Notes: a model not told the origin generated them from the letters alone. DNA of 64,000 nt from RYN-230 sp963718305 (GCA_963718305.1 CAVQZG010000005.1:62001-126000), one strand, 5' to 3'. Positions 33,805-42,830 are shown, counted from the first letter of the stretch. Translations and numbers: made by a program.

Positions 33805-36220
33805 ATGGCAGGCAGCGACAGGGCGGTCAACCGGACCGGCGGTGACAGGGACAAGTCCCTGGAGACTGCTCTCGCCCAGATCGAACGGCAATTCGGCCGG
33901 GGCTCGATCATGCGACTCGGCGACGAGGGCCGCGCTCCGATGGAAGTGATCCCCACCGGCGCGATCGCGCTGGACGTCGCGCTGGGCATCGGCGGCCTGC
34001 CCCGGGGCCGGGTCGTCGAGGTCTACGGGCCTGAAGGAAGCGGGAAAACGACCATCGCTTTGCATGCGGTGGCCAGCGCGCAGAAGGCCGGCGGCATCGC
34101 CGCGTTCATCGACGCCGAGCACGCGCTGGACCCGGAGTACGCGAAGAAGCTCGGCGTGGACACCGACGCGCTGCTCGTCTCCCAGCCGGACACGGGGGAG
34201 CAGGCCCTGGAGATCGCGGACATGCTGATCCGCTCCGGGGCGATCGATGTCGTCGTCATCGACTCGGTGGCCGCGCTGGTGCCCCGGGCCGAGATCGAGG
34301 GCGAGATGGGCGACAGCCACGTGGGCCTCCAGGCCCGGCTGATGTCCCAGGCGCTGCGGAAGATCACCGGCGCCCTGAGCCAGACCAAGACCACCGCGAT
34401 CTTCATCAACCAGCTGCGCGAGAAGGTCGGGGTCATGTTCGGAAGCTGCATGATCGTACGCGACCAGGCGCAAGTGACGCGTCGGTGCGGCGGACGGCAC
34501 CGGATCGAGACAGAAGACGGCAAGATCGTTGACCAGCGGCCAGGACGTCAAGGTCGTCTCCTACGACCCGCGAAGAACTCGGGTCTGCGATCCCTCCACT
34601 GGTGTACCCGCCGCATCGAGGATCGTCAACGTGGTTCCAACAATGGTGTCGTACCGAGCGGTTCCTGCAGGGTGTCACCGTGGCCGATCAGGCGGGAACG
34701 GCAGGGCCCAGTTCGCGGCGACGGAGCTCTGGTAACCCGATCCAAGTCCGCACGCCTGGAGGCTGGCGCGAAGCAGGGGAGCTGATCCCTGGTGACCGGT
34801 TGCCCTCGCCGAGCCTCTGGCTGGCTCGCAGGAGCGGGCAGCCAGATCACGCCAGGCTGCTCGGCTATCTCATCGGGGCGGCTGATGGGGGATGGGAACC
34901 TCTTCGCCGAACCCGCGGCGGCAGGACAGGTACCCGGTTCCGGATGGGCCACGGAGCCAAGCAGGCTGCATACCTGGACTGGAAGGTCAGCCTCCTCGGG
35001 AACATCGGGTGCACGCTGTCTTCCAATGCCAAGGGCGCGGTCTTCGCTGACCTGACCCCGCTTCCCGAAACTCGGCCGAACTGCGTCAGGCGGTGTACTT
35101 CGGGGACGGCAAGAAGCACCTTAGCTGGGAATACCTGAAGGCGCTCACGCCTTCGCCCTCGCGGTCTGGTACATGGACGATGGCTGCTTCACGGTCAGGT
35201 CGAAGGGTGTCCAGGAGAGGACACTGGCTGCGGCACCGGCCGGATAGAGAGCTGCGTGCAGGCAATGAGCCCGGGCTCGCGTGAGCGGCTCGACCGACGA
35301 GCTGCGGGATACCCACCAGCTCGACGTCAAGGTCGTCACCCGTGGACAACGTTCCCGTAGCCAGGCCGATCCGCAGGTTCACCACTGCGGCGTCAGAGAA
35401 ATTCCAGAAGCTGGACGCGCCTTAGGGGGTCGCAGCGCATCTACATCAGTCGATGGGGTACAAGCTCCTGCCACGATTCCGCGGGCAGTTCCGGGGGAGC
35501 CGGAGTTCGTCCCGGCTGAGATGCGCCTGGTGCCAGCCAGAGATCCTGGACATCCAGCGGTTCGAGCCGCCGACGAGATCGATGAACCGGTTCGACATCG
35601 AGGTTGAGGGATCGCACAACTACTTCGTTGCACGGGGTCATGGTGCACAACAGCCCCGAGACCACCAGCGGTGGGCGGGCGCTGAAGTTCTACGCGTCGG
35701 TGCGGCTCGACATACGCCGGATCGAGACGCTGAAGGACGGCACTGAGGCCGTGGGCAGCCGAGGACCCGGATCAAGGTGGTCAAGAACAAGTGCGCCCCG
35801 CCATTCAAAACCGCGGAGTGCGACATCATTTTCGGTACCGGGATCAGCCGGGAGGGCGGGCTGATCGACCTGGGGGTCGAGCAGTCCATCGTCCGCAAGT
35901 CGGGAGCCTGGTACACCTACGAAGGCGACCAGCTCGGCCAGGGCAAGGAGAACTCCCGCAACTTCCTGCGGGACAACCCGGACCTCGCGAACGAGATCGA
36001 GAAGAAGATCAAGGAGAAGCTCGGCGTCGGGCCGCGCATCGACGCGGAAGCCGCCCCGGCCAACGGGGCCGGGGCCAACGGATCGGCGAACGGAGTTCCG
36101 GCGGGGTCCCCGGGAGCCGATGGTCCGGGAGCAGGTGCTCCGGTGGGCCGGGCCGCAGCGGGCCGCGCGGCCCCGGGCCGGACCGCGGGGGCGCCGGCTG
36201 GCGTGGGCGGCGGTGCCTGA
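33805..36220 (+). pseudogene. recA: recA interrupted by a decayed intein and frameshifted
   Basis: The N-extein (33805-34443, 213 residues) is intact: Walker A GPEGSGKTT, AFIDAEHALDPEYAKKLG, VVVIDSVAALVPRAEIEGEM and NQLREKVGVMFG. It is followed by an intein remnant to 35651. The C-extein resumes with SPETTSGGRALKFYASVRLD. A 2-nt insertion near 35761-35764 breaks the frame inside GTEAVGSR, and the remainder (VVKNKCAPPFKTAECDIIFG to 36220) is intact with an Ala/Gly-rich tail. Joined in frame it would be a normal RecA of about 400 residues. As written, translation leaves RecA at the intein and stops at 34785. Either the gene is dead and another recombinase serves, or the sequence has errors. The ATG at 33805 has GGGAG upstream. 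Confidence 0.85.
34444..35651 (+). mobile_element. Degenerate RecA-b intein (M. leprae RecA type)
   Basis: 1,208 bases lie between the Gly codon of GVMFG and the Ser codon of SPETT, the RecA-b site used by the M. leprae RecA intein. That number is not a multiple of three. Recognisable pieces are DVKVVSYDP, WFNNG, GRAQFAAT, RTPGGWREAGELIPGDR, LMGDGNLF and the adjacent LLGYLIG (LAGLIDADG block), WKVSLLGNIG, AKGAVFADLTPLPE and QAVYFGDGKKHLSWEYLKAL. Further on are AVWYMDDGCFTVRSKGVQER, DTHQLDVKVV, YKLLPRFRGQ, RFDIEVEGSHNYFV and GVMVHN. They sit in successive frames 1,2,0,1,2,0,1,0,2,1,0,1,2,0 (start mod 3). The block B His of TxNH is lost, but the terminal HN and +1 Ser remain. Confidence 0.85.
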
Positions 36221-36851
36221 CCGGGCCAGGAGAAGGGTGGCCCAGCCCGGGCCGGACGAGCCCGGGCCGGGCTGGCCGGGCGCTGAGCAGCCGGGCGCTG
36301 GACAGGTCACGGATCCGGAGGAGCAGGCCCGGCAGCTCTGCCTGCGGCTGCTCACCGGGCGGCCCCGGACCCGGGCTCAGCTGGCGGAAGCCATGCGCCG
36401 CCGTGGCGTGCCCGAGGACGCGGCCGCCGCGGTCCTGGCCCGCTTCGCCGAGGTGGGCCTGATCGATGACGCGGCCTTCGCCCGGGCGTGGGTTGAGTCG
36501 CGGCATCACGGCCGGGGACTGGCGCGCCGGGCGCTCTCGGCCGAGCTCAAGCAGCGCGGTGTGGACGGGCAGGACATCAGCGCGGCGGTGAGTGCCCTCG
36601 ACCCCGCCGACGAGATGGCTACCGCGCGGCGGCTGGTTGACAAGGGCCTGGCCGCCAGCCGGGGCAAGCCGCTGCCGACCCGGATCCGGCGTCTGGTCGG
36701 GTTGCTGGCCCGGAAGGGTTATCCGGCGCCGATCGCCTACCGCGTCGTCCGGGAAGCCATCGAGCAGGAAGGCATCGACGCCGCAGATGCCGGTATGGAC
36801 CTCGATGACCTGGCCTTCACCGCTATCGACAGCGAAGGTAGCTCAGGGTAA
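36213..36851 (+). CDS. recX: Regulatory protein RecX
   Basis: This 212-residue protein starts at GTG 36213, which overlaps the recA stop by eight bases (GTGCCTGA), so its translation is normally coupled to recA. The RecX three-helix repeats are visible: ARQLCLRLLTGRPRTRAQLA, AVLARFAEVGLIDDAAFARA, ARRALSAELKQRGVDGQDI and LARKGYPAPIAYRVVREAI. RecX binds RecA filaments and inhibits them. The first 35 residues are a Pro/Gly-rich extension. The gene is intact although recA is not. Confidence 0.92.
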   Translation: MPDRARRRVAQPGPDEPGPGWPGAEQPGAGQVTDPEEQARQLCLRLLTGRPRTRAQLAEAMRRRGVPEDAAAAVLARFAEVGLIDDAAFARAWVESRHHGRGLARRALSAELKQRGVDGQDISAAVSALDPADEMATARRLVDKGLAASRGKPLPTRIRRLVGLLARKGYPAPIAYRVVREAIEQEGIDAADAGMDLDDLAFTAIDSEGSSG

Positions 36852-37393
36852 AAGCAAGATTCCGTAGGGTAAGACTTCAGAAGAACGCAACGCACGGCTT
36901 GCCCAAAACGTTATCTCCGCTTAACCTCACGGCAGCGAGGTGTTACTCCGCGCCATGCGGATAAAACGAGTAAATACGGCTCGTGACTGGCTGACGGTCA
37001 CGGACTTTGGTTGGTGTCTGGCCCAGGCGAGGACGCTCACCCGGGCTGATAGGCCCGGTTTCCGGGCCCCGGACCGGGGCTCTCCACCGGGCCAGGAAGG
37101 ACGGCCAGGCTGCGGCCTGGCCGGGACTTAGGTCCGCGCGCTTTCGTGATAGGCCGAGAACACCCGGGCTGGTGCGCCAGCCCGGCGCGGTCAGCTGGGT
37201 GCTGTCCACCCGGGTGGCCCGGTCAGGCTGGCCTGGCCGGGCATAGGTCACTGGTGCGCGCGACGCCTTAAGTCTGGCGTACTCCGGGCGCCACGCAGCG
37301 GCCGGTGGATGGCGGGCATGACCCCTCGCTCCAGGGTTTATCCCTGGCACCACACCCTGGTGCCAGGGCCGGCGAGCAGGATTGGGGTGTGCC
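36852..37393. other. 542-base hairpin-rich gap between recX and rny
   Basis: No gene is supported here. The stretch holds a series of stable inverted repeats. GGCCCGG/CCGGGCC is at 37052-37068 and CCCCGG/CCGGGG at 37067-37079. CGGCCAGGC/GCCTGGCCG with a TGCG loop is at 37102-37123, and CCGGGCTGG/CCAGCCCGG, also with a TGCG loop, at 37164-37185. The dyad CCACCCGGGTGG is at 37206-37217, and the leader hairpins are at 37331-37368. A long rny leader or a structured RNA is possible. A stretch starting GGGACTTAGGTCC near 37124 loosely resembles a DosR box, probably by chance. Confidence 0.5.
37331..37368 (+). promoter_or_regulatory. Mutually exclusive hairpins in the rny leader
   Basis: CCAGGG (37331-37336) can pair with CCCTGG (37342-37347) over a short loop. 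The same CCCTGG is part of the arm CCCTGGCACCA (37342-37352), which pairs perfectly with TGGTGCCAGGG (37358-37368) over a five-base loop. Only one pairing can form. The structure ends 25 bases before the rny ATG. Confidence 0.5.
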
Positions 37394-39043
37394 ATGAGCA
37401 GCACAATCTCTCTCGTTATCGGGGCGGTCGGGCTGCTCGCCGCCGTGTTCGCGCTCATCGTGGTCCTGCGCAGGCCGCCCGCCCGGGACCAGCCCGCCGT
37501 GGTGACGTCGCCGGAGCCGCCGGTGGCCGAGTCGGCCGGCCTGGAGTCCACGGCCACCGCGGCGGCCGCCCAGCGGGCGCTGGAGGAGGCCGGCCAGAAG
37601 GCTGACCAGATCCGGTCCCGGGCGGAGACCGAGGCCGCCGCCATCGTGCGCGAGGCGGGGCTGGCCTCAGACAAGGCCGCCCAGGCCAGCCGGGACGCCG
37701 AGGAGGAACTGCGCACCGTCCGGGCCGAGGCCCGCGACCTGCGGGCCGATCTTGAGCGGCGCGAAGCCCGGCTGGCCGAACGGGAGAGCCGCCTGGACGC
37801 CGAGTTCGGCAAGCTGGAGCAGCGCTCCGCAGGCCTGGACCAGATCCGGAGCGACCTGGAAACCCGGCGGGCCGACCTGGACCGGCTGGACGAGGAGCGC
37901 CGCCAGGTCCTGGAGCAGACCGCCGGGCTGACCGCGGATCAGGCCAAGGCCGAACTGGTCAGTGGCATCCAGAACCAGGCCAAGCGCGAGGCGGCGCTGC
38001 TGGTCAGGGAGACCGAGAACGCGGCGCGGCGGGACGGCGAGGAACGGGCCCGGCGGATCGTGACCCTGGCCATCCAGCGGGTGGCCAGCGAGCAGACCAG
38101 CGAGTCCGTCGTCTCCGTGCTGCACCTTCCGGGCGACGAGATGAAGGGCCGGATCATCGGCCGGGAAGGCCGGAACATCCGGGCTTTCGAGTCCGTCACC
38201 GGGGTCAACCTCATCATCGACGACACCCCCGAGGCGGTCCTGCTTTCCTGCTTCGACCCGGTACGCCGTGAGGTGGGACGGCTCACCCTGGAACGACTCG
38301 TCCTGGACGGGCGGATTCACCCGCAGCGCATCGAGGAGGCTTACGAGCGCAGCAAGGGCGAGGTGGAGCAACTGTGCGTGCGGGCGGGCGAGGACGCGAT
38401 GGTGGAACTGTCCATCACCGACCTGCACCCGGAACTGGTCACCCTGCTCGGCCGGCTGCGCTACCGCACCTCCTACGGCCAGAACGTGCTGCGCCACCTG
38501 GTCGAGTCCGCGCACATCGCCGGCATGATGGCCAGCGAGCTCGGCATGGACCCGGCCTTGCTGAAACGTTGCACGGTGCTGCACGACGTGGGCAAGGCCC
38601 TGACCCATGAGGTCGAGGGCAGCCACGCCCTGATCGGTGCGGAAATCGCGCGGCGCTACGGTGAGCCCGCCGACGTGGTGCACGCGATCGAGGCCCACCA
38701 CAACGAGGTCGAGGTCCGCACCGTCGAGGCCGTGCTCACCCAGGCGGCCGACGCGATCAGCGGTGGCCGCCCGGGCGCCCGGCGTGAGTCCCTGGAGGCC
38801 TACGTGAAGCGGCTGGAGCGGCTGGAGCAGATCGCCACCGCCCAGCCGGGGGTCGAAAAGGTGTTCGCCATGCAGGCCGGCCGCGAGATCCGGGTCATGG
38901 TCAAGCCAGAGCGGGTGGACGATATCCAGGCCCAGGTCATCGCCCGGGACGTGGCCAAGCAGGTAGAAGAGGAACTCACCTACCCGGGCCAGATCCGGGT
39001 CACGGTCGTCCGGGAATCACGCGCCACCGAGTTCGCCCGCTGA
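37394..39043 (+). CDS. rny: Ribonuclease Y
   Basis: This 549-residue membrane-anchored endoribonuclease starts mRNA decay. TM segment ISLVIGAVGLLAAVFALIVV is at residues 4-23, followed by a long coiled coil to about residue 220. The KH domain contains GRIIGREGRNIRAFESVTGV and the HD domain has HIAGMMASELGMDPALLKRC, TVLHDVGKALTHEVEGSHAL and the HN of AIEAHHNEV. Length and order match Rny/YmdA. The ATG at 37394 has GGGGTG upstream. A structured leader precedes it. Confidence 0.95.
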   Translation: MSSTISLVIGAVGLLAAVFALIVVLRRPPARDQPAVVTSPEPPVAESAGLESTATAAAAQRALEEAGQKADQIRSRAETEAAAIVREAGLASDKAAQASRDAEEELRTVRAEARDLRADLERREARLAERESRLDAEFGKLEQRSAGLDQIRSDLETRRADLDRLDEERRQVLEQTAGLTADQAKAELVSGIQNQAKREAALLVRETENAARRDGEERARRIVTLAIQRVASEQTSESVVSVLHLPGDEMKGRIIGREGRNIRAFESVTGVNLIIDDTPEAVLLSCFDPVRREVGRLTLERLVLDGRIHPQRIEEAYERSKGEVEQLCVRAGEDAMVELSITDLHPELVTLLGRLRYRTSYGQNVLRHLVESAHIAGMMASELGMDPALLKRCTVLHDVGKALTHEVEGSHALIGAEIARRYGEPADVVHAIEAHHNEVEVRTVEAVLTQAADAISGGRPGARRESLEAYVKRLERLEQIATAQPGVEKVFAMQAGREIRVMVKPERVDDIQAQVIARDVAKQVEEELTYPGQIRVTVVRESRATEFAR

Positions 39044-39045
39044 CC

Positions 39046-39100
39046 CAGCCTGCTCGCACCGGCCGGGCTCAGCCTGCTCACGCCAGCCGGGCTCAGCCCG
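39046..39100. repeat. 24-bp tandem repeat carrying the S9 peptidase stop codon
   Basis: Two full units start CAGCCTGCTC and end CCGGGCT (39046-39069, 39070-39093), and a partial third enters the S9 gene end. On the minus strand every unit holds GGCTGAGCCC, whose TGA is the peptidase stop, so the gene end has been copied downstream. The array fills the whole gap between rny and the convergent peptidase gene. Confidence 0.8.
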
Positions 39101-41253
39101 CCGAATTGGCCACCGGAGCCCCGGCGCCCTGCCCAGCTGGTTCCGCCGCCTGGCCTGGTCCCAGCGGCGCTTCCCCCTGCTGCGCCGCCACGGCTTCCTG
39201 GGCCACCAGCCGCGGCTCGGTGAGGGTCAGCTGCGGGATGCCGGGCGGGGTGAAGCCGAGCACCTGCCCGTAGAAGGACAGCTCCGCCTCGAGCGCGGCG
39301 ATGATCGTCTCGGTGCGGCGGAAGCCGTGCGACTCGCCCTTGAAGGTGAGCAGGGCGTGCCGGATGCCGTGGGCGGACAGGTCGGCCGCGATGCTCTCGG
39401 CCTGGCGGGGCGGCACGATCGGGTCATCGAGACCCTGGAGCAGCAGGACCGGGCAGGTCGCGTCGGTGACATGGCCGGCCGGGGAGCGTTCCGCGTAGAC
39501 GTACTCGAACCCGGGCAGCGGGCCGATCAGGCCATCCAGGTAGTGCGACTCGAAGTCGTGCGTCTCCGCCGCGAACTCGCGCAGGTCGGCCACCCCGAAG
39601 TAGGACGCTGCCGCGCTGAACACCGGCTGCCTGGCCGCCTGCGTGGTGACGGCGGCCAGCGCGGTCCAGCCGCCCGCCGACGCGCCCCGGATCCCCAGAC
39701 GCTGCGGGTCGGCCTCGTCCTTGTCGGCCAGCGCCAGCCCGGCCGACACCGCGTCTTCCACGTCCACCACGCCCCACTGCATGCGCAGCCGTTCCCGGTA
39801 ACTGCGGCCGTACCCGGTGGAGCCCCCGTAGTTCACGTCGATGACGCCGATGCCGCGGCTGGTGAAGTACGCCTTCTCCAGATCGAGCAGGCCAACCACG
39901 TGCGAGGTCGGGCCGCCGTGGACCCACACGATGTACGGCGGCAGTTCCCCGTCCGGGGCCACCGCCTCCGGGTGGGTCGGCGGGTACACCAGCGCGTGCA
40001 CGTTGCGCCCGTAGTGGCCCTCCAGCCGGACCTGGTTCGGCACCGGCAGGTACCCGGCCTCGGGCACCTCCTCGGTCTCCCGGCGCAGCACCTCGGACTT
40101 CCCGGTGGCCGCGTCGACCCGCACCACGGACAGCGGGGTCTGCGGTCCGCCGGCCACCGCCACGATCGTGTTCCCGTCCGCGGACACGCCGCCATGAAAC
40201 TCCTGGAACGGCAGGTCGAGGTCGGCGATCTCTCCCGTCTCCGGGTCGAGCAGCCCCAGCCGCATGCCGCCCTGGCCGTGCAGGGCGGCCAGCCGGCCGT
40301 CGCCGAGCATCGCGTACGGCCGCCCGCCCAGCTGCCACAACGGCTCGGCGAACTCCTCCTCGGCCGGGTACAGCGCCTGGGCGGGCTCGCCAACCAGCCC
40401 GACCTGGTACAGGTTCCACCAGCCGGGCCAGTCCGAGGCCACGTACAGGCTGGTCTCGTCGCGCCACACGGGCGCCAGCACGGACTCTCTCATCCCGCCC
40501 TTAACCAGCCGTCCGCGCCCCAGCACCCCCTCGGAGATCTGGGCCACCCGCAGTTCGGTCCCATCCCAGGGCATCCGCGGGTGACTCCAGCAGATCCAGG
40601 CCAGCCGGCTCCCATCCGGGGACAACGTCGGGAAGGCAAAAAAATTCGGGCCGCTGACCAGCTCACGGATGGCCGCGGGATCTTCCGCCGCGCTCCCGTC
40701 CAGTGGCACCGCGACGAGGCTCCGGGTGATCTTGCCGCCCTCGTGCCGCTCCTGGACGCACCACACCTCCTGCCCATCCGCTGACAAGATGAAATCCGCG
40801 AAACGCAGCTCGCCGAGCCCGTCGTCCGTGGCCGGCGGGGTCAGCGGTTCCGGGGCCGGTCGCCGCCTCCGCCTCCGCCTCCGCCGCAACGTGCCCCGCA
40901 AAGTACAGACGCTGGTCCGCATAGTTCGCGAACACAATGGCCTGGCCCGCCGCGGCGTCCTGGCCGTCCCGGGGCCGCCCGGGTACCGGCAGGTACGCCC
41001 GCCCGCCGTACTCGTGCACCCGGCTGCGCGCGTTCCAGGGCGCGGGCAGCAACGCCTTCTGCCGACCAGTTGCGTCACAGTGCACTACCGTCACCCGGCC
41101 GCCCTCGTCCGGGCGCCCCTCCTGCCACCACACGTCGGTGCCCGTAACCATCGGGTAGGAGATCAGCACCTGTCCCTTGGCCACGTCGGCGGCGGTGATG
41201 GGGGAAGGCCAGGCGCCGTAGGGGATTCGGGGAGCTGAGACGCTGTCTGTCAT
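39093..41253 (-). pseudogene. S9-family peptidase (prolyl oligopeptidase-like), one frameshift
   Basis: The N-terminal part reads from ATG 41253 (PYGAWPSPITAADVAKGQVL) to about 40860. The rest, from EPLTPPATDDGLGELRFADF, is in another frame to the stop at 39093. Removing one base in the GGGG run at 40852-40855 joins them into an enzyme of about 720 residues. The N-terminal half is the beta-propeller; the alpha/beta-hydrolase half has GIRGASAGGWTALAAV (Ser), LLLQGLDDPIVPPRQ (Asp) and FKGESHGFRR (His). A (GAGGCG)n microsatellite lies beside the lesion. Enzymes of this type are dipeptidyl or acylaminoacyl peptidases. Sequencing error is as likely as true loss. Confidence 0.8.
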
Positions 41254-41287
41254 AGGGGATATCGTCTACCATTCGCGGGTCTGCCAG

Positions 41288-41338
41288 GGGAGATTCCGGA
41301 CATGCCATGGGGCTCCCGAGGGAGATTCCGGACATGCC
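41288..41338. repeat. Pair of 19-bp direct repeats upstream of miaB
   Basis: GGGAGATTCCGGACATGCC occurs at 41288-41306 and 41320-41338, a 32-base step, in the 113-base divergent gap between the S9 peptidase and miaB. It includes a GGGAGATTC...ATG that mimics a start region, so it could be a duplicated translation start or a double operator. Confidence 0.7.
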
Positions 41339-41366
41339 GTGCAGTGCGCGTACCCTCGGATGCGAA

Positions 41367-42830
41367 ATGAGCGCCTCCCGCACCTATCAGATACGCACCT
41401 ACGGGTGCCAGATGAACATGCACGACTCCGAGCGGCTGGCTGGCCTGCTCGAAGACGCTGGCTATCAGCGTGCCCCCAGCGGGGAACCCGCGGACGTGGT
41501 CGTATTCAATACCTGCGCGGTCCGCGAGAACGCCGATAACCGGCTTTACGGCAACCTGGGCCATCTGCTTCCGGTCAAGCAATCCAAGCCGGGGATGCAG
41601 ATCGCCGTGGGCGGCTGCCTGGCCCAGAAGGACCGGGCCGGTATCGCCGAGCGGGCGCCTTGGGTCGATGTCGTGTTCGGCACGCACAATATCGGCTCCC
41701 TGCCTGCCCTGCTCGAGCGGGCCAGGGTGCAGGAGGCCGCGCAGGTGGAGATCGCCGAGTCGCTGGAGCGGTTCCCCTCCGTCCTGCCGGCCCGCCGCGA
41801 GTCCAGCTATTCGGCCTGGGTGGCCATCTCGGTGGGCTGCAACAACACCTGCACGTTCTGCATCGTGCCGAGCCTGCGCGGGCGGGAGGAGGACCGGCGG
41901 CCGGGCGACGTGCTGGCCGAGATCCGGGCGCTGACCGCGGACGGGGTCATCGAGGTCACCCTGCTCGGGCAGAACGTGAACTCCTTCGGCGTCGGCTTCG
42001 GTGACCGGCTGGCCTTCGGCAAGCTGCTGCGGGCCTGCGGCGGGATCGACGGGCTGGAGCGGGTGCGCTTCACCTCGCCGCACCCGCGGGACTTCACCGA
42101 CGACGTGATCACCGCCATGGCCGAGACGCCGAACGTGATGCCGCAGCTGCACATGCCCCTGCAGTCCGGTTCCGACGCGGTGCTGCGGGCCATGCGCCGC
42201 GCCTACCGGCGGGAGAAGTACCTGGCCATCCTGGACCGGGTCCGGGCAGCCATGCCGGACGCCGCCATCACGACCGACATCATCGTGGGCTTCCCCGGTG
42301 AGACCGATCGTGACTTCGAGGACACCCTCGACCTGGTCCGCCAGGCGCGCTTCGCCGGGGCGTTCACGTTCCAGTACTCACCGCGCCCGGGCACCCCGGC
42401 GGCCGGGATGGACGGGCAGGTCCCCCCGGCGGTGGTCGCGGAGCGTTATCAGCGGCTCGCCGCGCTGGTCGAGGACGTGTCGCTGGCAGAGAACGAGGTG
42501 TTCGCCGGCCGCGAGGTGGAGGTGCTGGTGGCCGAGGGTGAGGGCCGCAAGGACGGCGCCACGCACCGGCTGTCCGGCCGTGCCCGGGACAACCGGCTGG
42601 TGCACTTCGCCCCGGATGACACCACGCCGCGGCCGGGAGACCTGGTCACCACGACAGTGACCCGGGCGGCCCCGCACTACCTGGTCGCGGACGGCCGCCC
42701 GCGGGCGGTCCGGCGCACCCGCGGGGGCGACGCCTGGCAGGCCCGCGCGGACGGGCTCGCCGCGCCCGGCCCGGCCGCCCCGCCGGCCGCGGTGCCGCTG
42801 GGCATGCCCGCGGTCGGCCGCCCCGCCTGA
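41367..42830 (+). CDS. miaB: tRNA-2-methylthio-N6-dimethylallyladenosine synthase MiaB
   Basis: This 487-residue radical-SAM methylthiotransferase modifies A37 of tRNAs after MiaA. The N-terminal UPF0004 domain carries the auxiliary cluster cysteines in RTYGCQMNMHDSE, VFNTCAVRENADNR and VGGCLAQKD. The radical-SAM CxxxCxxC is GCNNTCTFCIVPSLRGRE. SPHPRDFTDDV and MPLQSGSDAVLRAMRRAYRR follow, and a TRAM domain ends near residue 450, with an Ala/Pro-rich tail. I use ATG 41367; an upstream in-frame ATG overlaps the direct repeats. It precedes miaA in the usual actinobacterial order. Confidence 0.95.
   Translation: MSASRTYQIRTYGCQMNMHDSERLAGLLEDAGYQRAPSGEPADVVVFNTCAVRENADNRLYGNLGHLLPVKQSKPGMQIAVGGCLAQKDRAGIAERAPWVDVVFGTHNIGSLPALLERARVQEAAQVEIAESLERFPSVLPARRESSYSAWVAISVGCNNTCTFCIVPSLRGREEDRRPGDVLAEIRALTADGVIEVTLLGQNVNSFGVGFGDRLAFGKLLRACGGIDGLERVRFTSPHPRDFTDDVITAMAETPNVMPQLHMPLQSGSDAVLRAMRRAYRREKYLAILDRVRAAMPDAAITTDIIVGFPGETDRDFEDTLDLVRQARFAGAFTFQYSPRPGTPAAGMDGQVPPAVVAERYQRLAALVEDVSLAENEVFAGREVEVLVAEGEGRKDGATHRLSGRARDNRLVHFAPDDTTPRPGDLVTTTVTRAAPHYLVADGRPRAVRRTRGGDAWQARADGLAAPGPAAPPAAVPLGMPAVGRPA

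Noticed and set aside
34444..35651. Interpretation of the recA interruption as an insertion sequence or group II intron
   Set aside because: No transposase, terminal repeats or intron domain V are seen, while intein blocks and the exact RecA-b junctions are recognisable.
34444..35651. Programmed frameshifting that would rescue the intein
   Set aside because: At least 13 frame changes plus a lost block B histidine are far beyond known recoding.
37124..37136. DosR-like sequence GGGACTTAGGTCC
   Set aside because: Two mismatches to the consensus and overlap with a stable hairpin; one isolated match is not evidence.
36943..37812. Open frame of 289 codons on the minus strand across the recX-rny gap
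   Set aside because: Most of it is antisense to the rny coiled coil, composition is Arg/Ser/Ala without motifs, and there is no ribosome binding site.
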